Assembly (NCBI RefSeq): GCF_009870755.1
Contig: NZ_WLZU01000010.1
Coordinates: 1-54,108, forward strand
DNA: 54,108 nt
Reading direction: 5' to 3'
Source of the DNA: Streptococcus halichoeri
Lineage (GTDB): Bacteria; Bacillota; Bacilli; Lactobacillales; Streptococcaceae
This document shows, piece by piece, positions 8,843-18,071 of the stretch (within the stretch, counting starts at the first letter, position 1; each line of letters starts with the position of its first letter). Below the pieces are notes generated by a model that was given only the letters and a program-made list of their open reading frames with translations, was not told the origin of the DNA and did no database searches. A program made the translations under genes and the position numbers.

Positions 8843-9682
8843 TTAAATTGCAAGATCAAATTTGAGTTGCGGTTTAACAGGAATATAATCAATTAACTCA
8901 AAATCACTTGCTCGAATATCATAGAAATTAGTGCCGTCTGGTACATTTAAAATAAGACGTGGCTGGCAATCACTCGGCTCTCTTCTTAATAATTCTTTGG
9001 CCTGCGGGAATTGGTTATCATAAATATGAAGATTATTAACAAAGTAATAGAAATTTCCCACTTGCCAACCAAAGTGCTTAGCAATCATCATTTGAAGAGC
9101 TACATATTGCATCGCATTAATATGATGTGCAACTAGCATATCATTAGAACGTTGAGTCAAAGTGGCATCCAAATACATGGTATCACCGACTTTTCGCACA
9201 TCAAACATGGTTTGAAAAGCACATGGTAATAACCCATCAGTCGCTTCAAATGCTTCATAATCCCAAAGCGAGATGACATTGCGACGATTCCACGGATTTT
9301 CCGCTAATTGCGCTAAAATGTTATCAATAATATGGTGTTTTTTGACAACTGCTCCATACCGTTGACCAATAGTCCTTGTCTGACCAACTTCCCAATCATT
9401 CCAATAGTGCACCTTATATTTATCTTCTAACACATCCAAACTGTTTGTTTGGTCCTGATAAATCCATAAGATTTCCTTAATGGCCGACTTGATAGGAATA
9501 GGACGTAACGTCGTAATCGGGAATTCGCCCTTTGCTAAATCATACGTTGCAAAAACGCCGGTCACGTATTTCGAATGAGCCGTTTGGCCATTTTTATACT
9601 TTGGCCGCGCCTGCTGACTTAGGACGCCTTCTTCTAAAATTGTTTTTATATTGTCTTTAAAAATAATATCTGCTTTGGTCAT
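8843..9682 (-). CDS. thyA: Thymidylate synthase
   Basis: The 279-residue enzyme methylates dUMP to dTMP using methylenetetrahydrofolate. The nucleophile is in [11 protein letters not shown] (Cys154). [23 protein letters not shown] run [19 protein letters not shown] and the C-terminal PQLKFDLAI are all typical. Two ATG codons lie in tandem at the 5' end. The second (9680-9682) is preferred because AAGG is seven bases upstream of it and the family usually starts MTKAD; the alternative adds one Met. It heads the minus-strand cluster with dfrA, and its product dihydrofolate is recycled by dfrA. Confidence 0.97.
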   Translation of the reverse strand: MTKADIIFKDNIKTILEEGVLSQQARPKYKNGQTAHSKYVTGVFATYDLAKGEFPITTLRPIPIKSAIKEILWIYQDQTNSLDVLEDKYKVHYWNDWEVGQTRTIGQRYGAVVKKHHIIDNILAQLAENPWNRRNVISLWDYEAFEATDGLLPCAFQTMFDVRKVGDTMYLDATLTQRSNDMLVAHHINAMQYVALQMMIAKHFGWQVGNFYYFVNNLHIYDNQFPQAKELLRREPSDCQPRLILNVPDGTNFYDIRASDFELIDYIPVKPQLKFDLAI

Positions 9683-9697
9683 CATGATACCTTTCTC

Positions 9698-9715
9698 AAA
9701 CAGTTCATACTGTTT
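9698..9715 (-). repeat. Inverted repeat in the thyA leader
   Basis: AAACAGT (9698-9704) and ACTGTTT (9709-9715) are perfect inverted arms around TCAT, just upstream of the thyA ribosome binding site and next to the -10-like GGTAAAATATT on the minus strand. It could be an operator or a leader hairpin. No regulator is assigned. Confidence 0.45.
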
Positions 9716-9876
9716 AATATTTTACCAAAAATCTTAAAAATAGCTAGAAGAAAAGGTTGAAGGCTGAGAGAAACCATTATTAATATGCTTTTGGATTTTT
9801 AAATCAGGCTCAATGGCCGAAAATATGGTAAACTATTAAAGGTAAAATTTCGATTTAGGAGAATGGAAGGCGAAAA

Positions 9877-11052
9877 ATGAAAATTGGTATTGATAAAATG
9901 GGCTTTGCCACAAGCCAATATGTGCTTGAAATGGCCGACCTGGCCCTTGCTCGTCACGTTGATCCAGCTAAATTTAGCAAAGGCTTATTACTTGACTCAC
10001 TCAGCATTACCCCTATTTCTGAAGATATTGTCACCCTTGCTGCTTCAGCAGCTAATGACATTCTTACTCAAGCAGATAAACAAGCCATTGACATGGTGAT
10101 TGTCGCAACAGAATCTGGCATTGATCAAAGCAAGGCCGCGGCCGTTTACGTGCATCAGCTACTTGGTATTCAACCATTTGCTCGCGCCATAGAAATGAAA
10201 GAAGCTTGTTACAGTGCTACTGCTGCTCTTGACTATGCTAAATTACATGTGGAAAAACACCCTCAGGCCAAGGTACTGGTCATTGCTTCTGATATTGCCA
10301 AATATGGTATTGGCACGGCAGGAGAGTCCACCCAAGGAGCTGGTAGTATTGCTATGCTTATCAGTGCAGATCCAGCCATCTTAGTCCTTAATGATCAGCG
10401 ACTTGCCCAAACGCGTGACATTATGGATTTTTGGCGTCCTAACTACTCTTTGGTACCCTATGTTAATGGCTTATTTTCAACCAAACAATATCTTGACATG
10501 CTCCAAACAACCTGGACAGAATACCAAAAACGCTATGATACATCTTTAGCAGACTATGCTGCATTTTGTTTTCATATCCCTTTTCCAAAGTTAGCCCTCA
10601 AAGGTTTTCATAAAATCTCTGATAAGACCTTAAGTTCAGCGCACAGCCAGCGGCTAAAAGAAAACTTTGAACATTCCATCGCCTATAGCCAAAAAATTGG
10701 TAATTGCTACTCTGGTTCACTTTATTTAGGATTGCTGTCACTGCTTGAAAGCAGTCAGCAACTAAAAGCAGGTGACGCCATCGCCTTTTTCTCTTATGGC
10801 AGCGGAGCCGTAGCAGAGATTTTCACTGGCTATTTGGTCGATGGCTTTCAAAAACAACTCAAACCGCAGCAGCGCATGACAGAATTAGCACAGCGTAAGC
10901 GGCTATCAGTCGCCGAATATGAAACATTATTCTTTGAAGAAGCCCAGCTTGATGCCAAAGGCAATGCGAACTTTAAAGAATATCAAACAGGCCCATTTGC
11001 TTTTACGGCAATTGAACAGCATCAACGAATTTATAAGAAACGAACAAACTAA
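9877..11052 (+). CDS. mvaS: Hydroxymethylglutaryl-CoA synthase
   Basis: The 391-residue enzyme condenses acetyl-CoA with acetoacetyl-CoA to HMG-CoA, the first committed step of the mevalonate pathway. The acyl-accepting cysteine is Cys111 in MKEACYSATAAL, the general base is probably Glu79 in ATESGID, and the C-terminal thiolase-fold region has SYGSGAVAEIF. Length is normal for the bacterial enzyme. A ribosome binding site (AGGAG and GAAGG) precedes the ATG. The stop codon is one base from the mvaA start, so the two genes are translationally coupled. Confidence 0.96.
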   Translation: MKIGIDKMGFATSQYVLEMADLALARHVDPAKFSKGLLLDSLSITPISEDIVTLAASAANDILTQADKQAIDMVIVATESGIDQSKAAAVYVHQLLGIQPFARAIEMKEACYSATAALDYAKLHVEKHPQAKVLVIASDIAKYGIGTAGESTQGAGSIAMLISADPAILVLNDQRLAQTRDIMDFWRPNYSLVPYVNGLFSTKQYLDMLQTTWTEYQKRYDTSLADYAAFCFHIPFPKLALKGFHKISDKTLSSAHSQRLKENFEHSIAYSQKIGNCYSGSLYLGLLSLLESSQQLKAGDAIAFFSYGSGAVAEIFTGYLVDGFQKQLKPQQRMTELAQRKRLSVAEYETLFFEEAQLDAKGNANFKEYQTGPFAFTAIEQHQRIYKKRTN

Positions 11053-11053
11053 T

Positions 11054-12322
11054 ATGCCAAAACTATCCTGGACTGGTTTTTCCAAAAAAACGCCACAAGA
11101 ACGCATCCAATTCATCAAAGAACACCTGCCAATAGCCAGTGCAACGAGTGATAGGCTACAAGAGCAAGAGCTCCTGTCTTTGACTACGGCTAATCAGATG
11201 ACTGAAAATGTCATCTCTCGTATGGCCCTTCCTTTTTCTGTAGTGCCAGATGTCTTAGTGGATGGACAGCATTTCCACCTGCCTTATGTTACTGAGGAGC
11301 CTTCTGTTGTGGCTGCCGCTAGCTTTGCCGCTAGTATCATCAAACGCTCCGGCGGTTTTCAAACAAGCCTTCACAATCGCCAAATGATCGGTCAAGTAGT
11401 CCTCTACAATGTCCCTCATATGCAAAAGGCCCAAGCAGCTATTGCAGCAGAAACAAAAGCCCTACTAGCTATTGCCAATGAAGCCTATCCCTCAATTGTG
11501 AAGCGAGGCGGTGGTGCTAAAATGCTCACGCAAGAAGAAAAAGGCGATTTTCTTATTGTCTATGTGACGGTTGACACTAAAGAAGCTATGGGAGCAAATA
11601 TGGTTAACACCATGATGGAAGCCCTCGCCCCTCGTCTCGAAGAGCTAACCGGAGCACCAAGTCTTATGGCTATTCTCTCTAACTATGCCACAGAGGCTTT
11701 AGTGACGGCCACCTGTACTTTAGAGTTACGTTTTCTCAGTCGTAATCAGCAAGAAGCTGTCACCTTAGCTGACAAAATAGCTCGCGCTAGCCAATTAGCC
11801 CAAGTTGATCCTTACCGGGCCAGCACACATAATAAGGGGATTTTTAATGGGATTGATGCCATCGTCTTAGCAACTGGGAATGATTGGCGGGCGATTGAAG
11901 CGGGCGCCCATGCTTATGCCGCACGAGATGGCCAATACCGGGGCTTGGCTACTTGGGATTATCTGCCGAATAAGGCCTGCCTTAAGGGCAGTCTAACGCT
12001 ACCTATGCCAATTGCTACCAAAGGCGGCTCAATTGGCCTTAACCCAAGTGTCAAGACCGCACACGATCTCCTTGGTAACCCCGATGCCAAAACGTTAGCT
12101 TCACTTATTGTGGCCATTGGCTTGGCCCAAAACTTTGCTGCTCTAAAAGCCTTGGTTAGCACTGGTATTCAAGCTGGCCATATGAAGTTACAGGCTAGGA
12201 GCTTAGCCATGCTAGCTGGAGCAAAAGAAGCAGAAATTCCTCAGCTAGTCACCGAACTCTTACAGGCCAAGCATATGAATTTAGCCACAGCGCAAGCCAT
12301 TCTTAAGACTTTAAAAAAATAA
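11054..12322 (+). CDS. mvaA: Hydroxymethylglutaryl-CoA reductase, degradative class II type
   Basis: The 422-residue enzyme reduces HMG-CoA to mevalonate. The start MPKLSWTGFSKKTPQERI is chosen because it lies one base after the mvaS stop and matches the usual N-terminus; an earlier in-frame ATG lies deep inside mvaS. ENVISRMALPFSV at 51-63, the catalytic glutamate in TEEPSVVAAAS at 80-90, and AMGANMVNT at 178-186 are class II landmarks. Together with mvaS it supplies mevalonate to the kinases encoded convergently at 13.8-17.6 kb. A long hairpin terminator follows. Confidence 0.96.
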   Translation: MPKLSWTGFSKKTPQERIQFIKEHLPIASATSDRLQEQELLSLTTANQMTENVISRMALPFSVVPDVLVDGQHFHLPYVTEEPSVVAAASFAASIIKRSGGFQTSLHNRQMIGQVVLYNVPHMQKAQAAIAAETKALLAIANEAYPSIVKRGGGAKMLTQEEKGDFLIVYVTVDTKEAMGANMVNTMMEALAPRLEELTGAPSLMAILSNYATEALVTATCTLELRFLSRNQQEAVTLADKIARASQLAQVDPYRASTHNKGIFNGIDAIVLATGNDWRAIEAGAHAYAARDGQYRGLATWDYLPNKACLKGSLTLPMPIATKGGSIGLNPSVKTAHDLLGNPDAKTLASLIVAIGLAQNFAALKALVSTGIQAGHMKLQARSLAMLAGAKEAEIPQLVTELLQAKHMNLATAQAILKTLKK

Positions 12323-12333
12323 CATAAACAACA

Positions 12334-12409
12334 GCCGGACTTTGCTGCCTCCCAAGGACTAGGGTTTCGCCCTAAGCTTTGAATGTGGTAGATATTGTCC
12401 GCTTTTTTT
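12334..12409 (+). terminator. Terminator of mvaS-mvaA, unusually long hairpin
   Basis: GCCGGAC (12334-12340) pairs with GTCCG (12397-12401). Inside it CTGCC pairs with GGTAG, and AGGGTTTCGCCCT closes the tip; seven T (12403-12409) follow. The stem is about 68 bases with internal loops, much longer than the other terminators here. Confidence 0.7.
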
Positions 12410-12470
12410 ACCCATCTAACAGCTAGTCTAGAGTTTTTTGCTGCTAACTAAATCCTCTAAAAATTTGACC

Positions 12471-12515
12471 TTGACGTATATTATTATAAGTGTATAATCT
12501 AGTTATAAAGACTAG
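12471..12515 (+). promoter_or_regulatory. Promoter and palindrome upstream of the DUF1836 gene
   Basis: TTGACG (12471-12476) and TATAAT (12493-12498) are 16 bases apart and the -10 carries an upstream TG. Immediately after the -10, CTAGT (12499-12503) and ACTAG (12511-12515) form an inverted repeat over the likely transcription start, a plausible operator site. The downstream helix-turn-helix-like protein could be the binder; that is inference. Confidence 0.65.
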
Positions 12516-12536
12516 ATAAAGGAGTTTTAATAATAA

Positions 12537-12983
12537 ATGACTCAACCCATTCCTCAGTGGAACCAATTGCCCCAACTTGATTTGTATTTAGATCAAGTGC
12601 TCCTCTATGTTAATCAAGTGACCAGCTCTGCTATTTTCCCTAAGGATAAAGGACTTACTGCTTCCATGATTAATAATTATGTCAAACATGGCTATATGCC
12701 TAAACCACAAAAAAAGAAATATAATCGTCAGGCCCTAGCACGTCTAATTGTTATTTCGATACTCAAACCGGTATTTGCCATTCAAGATATTAGTCGCTGT
12801 TTAGCAATTCTAACCGCAGATGGGCAATCAGAAACTGCTTACAATAGTTTTGTGGCCTGTATGAATGGTCAAGAGGTGGCAGACTTGCCCCCTATCATCA
12901 CTTATGCCTGTCAAACCCTTAATTATTACCAAAAAACACAAGCTTTAGTGTTACAGTACCAAGAAGGAGAGCAAGATGTCTAA
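12537..12983 (+). CDS. DUF1836 family protein, putative regulator
   Basis: The 148-residue product has the DUF1836 core LTASMINNYVKHGYMPKPQ, followed by KKKYNRQALARLIVISILK, which resembles the winged helix of MerR-type regulators (helix, short turn, then a basic helix). Members are thought to be DNA-binding but few have been studied. AAGGAG precedes the ATG. It overlaps the next gene by eight bases, so the two are cotranslated. The palindrome at its own transcription start makes autoregulation possible. Confidence 0.75.
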   Translation: MTQPIPQWNQLPQLDLYLDQVLLYVNQVTSSAIFPKDKGLTASMINNYVKHGYMPKPQKKKYNRQALARLIVISILKPVFAIQDISRCLAILTADGQSETAYNSFVACMNGQEVADLPPIITYACQTLNYYQKTQALVLQYQEGEQDV

Positions 12984-13632
12984 AGATCTTTCTGCTAAAT
13001 TAAGTCTGCCTTTAACCTTTGGTGAAGAGCTAGCAAATAGTGTGACGCATGGTGTTGGCGCTCTGATGATGCTGCTGCTTCTACCACTAACGGCTATCTA
13101 TAGTTTTGAACATTTTGGACTGAAAAACGCCATTGGTACCGCAGTTTTTGTCATTGCCCTCTTTTTAATGTTTTTATCTTCGACGATTTATCATGCCATG
13201 GCTTATAATAGCCTGCAAAAGTACATTCTTAGAATGATTGATCATTCCATGATTTATATTGCTATTGCAGGGAGCTACACCCCTGTTGCCCTGTCTTTGG
13301 TGGGAGGTTGGTTAGGCTATCTCATTATTGTCTTACAGTGGTCACTTACACTATTTGGCATTCTTTATAAAATTTTTGTTCCTACAATTAATGAAAGATT
13401 TAGTTTGATACTCTATTTGCTCATGGGATGGTTGGTTGTTTTTATTTTTCCAGCGATTATCACCAAAACGGGCCCTATTTTTTGGCTCTTACTGCTGGCT
13501 GGAGGGCTATGTTACAGTGTTGGGGCATTCTTTTACGCGCGCAAGCGCCCCTATGATCACATGATTTGGCATTTATTTATCTTGCTGGCCTCAGCCTTGC
13601 AATATATTGGTATTGTCTATTTTATGCTTTAA
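12976..13632 (+). CDS. Hemolysin III family (PAQR-like) membrane protein
   Basis: The 218-residue product has seven hydrophobic segments and the conserved features of the HlyIII/PAQR superfamily: an N-terminal EELANSVTHGVGA, SSTIYHAMAY in the second helix region, RMIDHSMIYIAIAGSYTPV, and a C-terminal DHMIWHLFILL whose histidines likely bind zinc. The family name comes from a Bacillus cereus haemolysin; related animal proteins are receptors or ceramidases. Haemolytic activity should not be assumed here. It is coupled to the DUF1836 gene and ends before a hairpin terminator. Confidence 0.85.
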   Translation: MSKDLSAKLSLPLTFGEELANSVTHGVGALMMLLLLPLTAIYSFEHFGLKNAIGTAVFVIALFLMFLSSTIYHAMAYNSLQKYILRMIDHSMIYIAIAGSYTPVALSLVGGWLGYLIIVLQWSLTLFGILYKIFVPTINERFSLILYLLMGWLVVFIFPAIITKTGPIFWLLLLAGGLCYSVGAFFYARKRPYDHMIWHLFILLASALQYIGIVYFML

Positions 13633-13660
13633 AAACCCTTACAGCTACCATTTTTTGATG

Positions 13661-13698
13661 AAAGACCCGGTCACTTGTAGTCCTGGTCTTTATTTTTT
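13661..13698 (+). terminator. Terminator after the hemolysin III gene
   Basis: AAAGACC (13661-13667) and GGTCTTT (13685-13691) form a stem with an additional CGG/CCT pairing region inside, followed by a T-rich run. Confidence 0.75.
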
Positions 13699-13758
13699 GC
13701 CAAGATAAGCTGGCGCACAAAAAGAGGTGGCATCGGCTAGCTTTTCGCCCGAGAAAGC

Positions 13759-13784
13759 AAAAAAAGTGAGGCCAGACGCCTCAC
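13759..13784 (-). terminator. Terminator of the mvaK1-mvaD-mvaK2-fni operon
   Basis: On the minus strand GTGAGGC (13778-13784) and GCCTCAC (13766-13772) form a perfect 7-bp stem with a five-base loop followed by seven T (13759-13765). Confidence 0.9.
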
Positions 13785-13851
13785 CTCAAATTCAATCATA
13801 CTAACACCTGAACGCGTAAATGCTGAGATAATTTTTTCGCTTTTAGGCTGC

Positions 13852-15845
<1,994 letters not shown>

Positions 15846-15846
15846 C

Positions 15847-16782
15847 TTATAGTTCCTTTGTTTTAGACTTAATAATCGTATAATCCTTTGCTAATGCCTG
15901 AGCGACAGCTTCTAGGTCAGCTTGCTGACACAGAACCTTTACATTTGGACCTGCATCCATAGTAAAATAGCACGCTAAGCCCTGCGCACGCAATTCCCTA
16001 ACCCTGTCCATAGCCTGATAAGAAGCTGGGGTTAAATAGGAGAAAGCCGGTGAAGCTGTTTTGGTTGTCTCATGCATGGCTAAGGCATTTGCCTCAGTTA
16101 ATTGACCAACTTTTGCAAAATCATTGGCCTTTAAATAGCCAAGCATTGCGTGATAGTCTTGGTCAGATTGCTTGATCCAGTGTGAAAAACTAGTTGACGT
16201 TTCTGCACAACGCTGCATTCCCTCGCGGCTTGAAATGGCTTTTTTAGCATCATCAAGAATAATCACCACCATAGCGAGCTTAAGATCAGTTGGCACTCGG
16301 AAAATAGAGCCTGTCTGCTTTTCCCATGCGGCAACTGGGCCAAAAAAGGAACGTGAAGCAGAGCCTGAAGCAAATTTTGCGCATTGGGCCAGCTCCGCCT
16401 GGCTCAACCCACAATCAAACAAGTCATTGCAAGCTTTGACTAGGGCAGATAAACCACTCGAACTCGATGAAAGCCCTGCTGCTGTTGGCATAGTATTGGT
16501 TGTTTCGACTTTAACAAAAAGCTGCTTATCTTGTCGGTATTGATCAATGATGGCCGAAATTTTAGCATGCTCTTTTGGACTTTGCACTTCTCCATTAATC
16601 AAAAAAACATCAGCAGTGGCCGTAGCATCAAGACAGGTCAATCGCGTTTCTGTATACAAATCTTCCAAGGTTACAGAAATACTACTTGTTGATGGCGTCA
16701 TCTTTTGAGCATCAGCCTTGCCCCAGTATTTGATGAGCGCAATATTGGCATAGGATTTAACACTTACAGTTTTTGGATCCAC
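15847..16782 (-). CDS. mvaD: Diphosphomevalonate decarboxylase
   Basis: The 311-residue enzyme uses ATP to decarboxylate diphosphomevalonate to isopentenyl diphosphate. SYANIALIKYWGK near the N-terminus, MPTAAGLSSSSSG at about 98-110, SGSASRSFFGP and the C-terminal FTMDAGPNVKVL with the catalytic aspartate are all characteristic. It overlaps mvaK1 by 19 bases and is one base from mvaK2, so the operon is tightly packed and probably translated as a unit. Confidence 0.96.
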   Translation of the reverse strand: MDPKTVSVKSYANIALIKYWGKADAQKMTPSTSSISVTLEDLYTETRLTCLDATATADVFLINGEVQSPKEHAKISAIIDQYRQDKQLFVKVETTNTMPTAAGLSSSSSGLSALVKACNDLFDCGLSQAELAQCAKFASGSASRSFFGPVAAWEKQTGSIFRVPTDLKLAMVVIILDDAKKAISSREGMQRCAETSTSFSHWIKQSDQDYHAMLGYLKANDFAKVGQLTEANALAMHETTKTASPAFSYLTPASYQAMDRVRELRAQGLACYFTMDAGPNVKVLCQQADLEAVAQALAKDYTIIKSKTKEL

Positions 16783-17645
16783 GAGTTTACGGCCCCTTCT
16801 TCTCTTAATTTCGCTTGAATGCTTGCTGCACTGGCTTGATCCTTAGCAAGAGCAATGATACAGCCACCTAAGCCACCACCAGATAGTTTAGCGCCCAGTG
16901 CCCCCTGCGCTTGTGCTACTTGCACCAGATGATCGGCTTGACCCACACTGACACCAATGGCCTGTAAACAAGTATGGGCCTGTGTCATGGCTTGACCAAT
17001 GGCTTGGCAATCCTTGGTTTGTATCGCCCCTTCAACCAAGTTTGTCAAACGGCCTAACTCTGCTAACACGGGTAAATTTGCCTCTTCAAACTGCGCCACC
17101 TTGTTAACTGCCTCACGGGTGTGGCCATGAATACCTGTATCAGCAATGACTAAATATGCCCCTAAATCAATAGTAAGGCTTTCAAAACCAATATTACGAA
17201 TAAACTTAATAGCCTGATCACTCAGACAGGTCTTAGCATCTAGTCCGCTAGGATTTGTATGAGCAATAATTTCGGCTTTATTAACTAAAATTTCCAGCAA
17301 ATGATCTGATAAGGTTTTCCCAAAATAGTCATATACCGCACGAATCGCAGCAATTGAAACAGCAGCCGAAGATCCCATCCCACGTTTTGGTGGAATTTGG
17401 GAAACAATGTGGTAGGCTATAGGCTCCTTCTTTTTGCCTAATTCTTCAAGCGCTGCGTAGACTGCTGTTGCCAAAGGGTCATAAAAATCAAATACCAAAG
17501 GTTTATCGGCTGGAACTATCTGGCATTCAACTTCAATTGTTAGTAAGGGTAAAGCTATAGCAGGATAGCCATAAACTACGGAATGTTCACCCATCAAAAT
17601 TATTTTGCTGTGGGCCTTTCCCACACCTATTTGCTTTGTTATCAT
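16764..17645 (-). CDS. mvaK1: Mevalonate kinase
   Basis: The 293-residue GHMP kinase phosphorylates mevalonate to 5-phosphomevalonate and is often feedback-inhibited by pathway products in streptococci (the inhibitor is family knowledge and is not visible here). GKAHSKIILMGEHSVVYG at the N-terminus, PPKRGMGSSAAV at 85-96 and the C-terminal KLSGGGLGGCI mark the three GHMP motifs. It is the first gene of the four-gene operon and has a good promoter at 17684-17712. Confidence 0.96.
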   Translation of the reverse strand: MITKQIGVGKAHSKIILMGEHSVVYGYPAIALPLLTIEVECQIVPADKPLVFDFYDPLATAVYAALEELGKKKEPIAYHIVSQIPPKRGMGSSAAVSIAAIRAVYDYFGKTLSDHLLEILVNKAEIIAHTNPSGLDAKTCLSDQAIKFIRNIGFESLTIDLGAYLVIADTGIHGHTREAVNKVAQFEEANLPVLAELGRLTNLVEGAIQTKDCQAIGQAMTQAHTCLQAIGVSVGQADHLVQVAQAQGALGAKLSGGGLGGCIIALAKDQASAASIQAKLREEGAVNSWIQKL

Positions 17646-17683
17646 CTTATTTTTCGATCATTTCATTTTTGATTTACCTTACT

Positions 17684-17712
17684 ATTTTACATGTCTAATG
17701 GCAATTTGTCAC
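17684..17712 (-). promoter_or_regulatory. Promoter of the mvaK1 operon
   Basis: On the minus strand GTGACA (17707-17712) and TAAAAT (17684-17689) are 17 bases apart, about 40 bases upstream of the mvaK1 ATG, and the -10 is preceded by TG. Confidence 0.7.
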
Positions 17713-18003
17713 GTATTCTTACCATAACTGCTAGATTTAGACGGCTAAACTATTCGTAGGGCAAATCTGTATGTAGCAAAAAAGCAGCATTTCGCAAGGT
17801 TGTGAGGAAAAACAGCACGATTTAGGTTCCTAGCAAAATATATCACTACAGTTTATCGCCAAAATGTGCCTTCCTCAAAGTACTTTTTCATGATTTTTAA
17901 CAAACTAAACTCTCTTTAAAAGCCAAAACATACGTTTATTACGAACTTTATTCGATATATGTCATTTTTTTAAAGAAATATCAGATAAATAGCGATCATT
18001 AGC
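17713..18003. other. Intergenic region between divergent promoters, no gene seen
   Basis: About 290 AT-rich bases separate the mvaK1 promoter from the 5'-nucleotidase promoter. I found no open frame with a ribosome binding site and no strong hairpin. Confidence 0.6.
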
Positions 18004-18032
18004 TTGCTTATTAGCCTTATTCATTGTAAAAT
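18004..18032 (+). promoter_or_regulatory. Promoter of the 5'-nucleotidase gene
   Basis: TTGCTT (18004-18009) and TAAAAT (18027-18032) are 17 bases apart, about 40 bases before the ATG, and the -10 is preceded by TTG. Confidence 0.65.
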
Positions 18033-18071
18033 TTAATAGTAACATCATATTTTTCAAATTTAGGAGATTTT

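Noticed and set aside
12976..13632. Hemolysin III protein as a haemolysin
   Set aside because: The family name is historical; the sequence shows a PAQR-like membrane protein and no toxin features.
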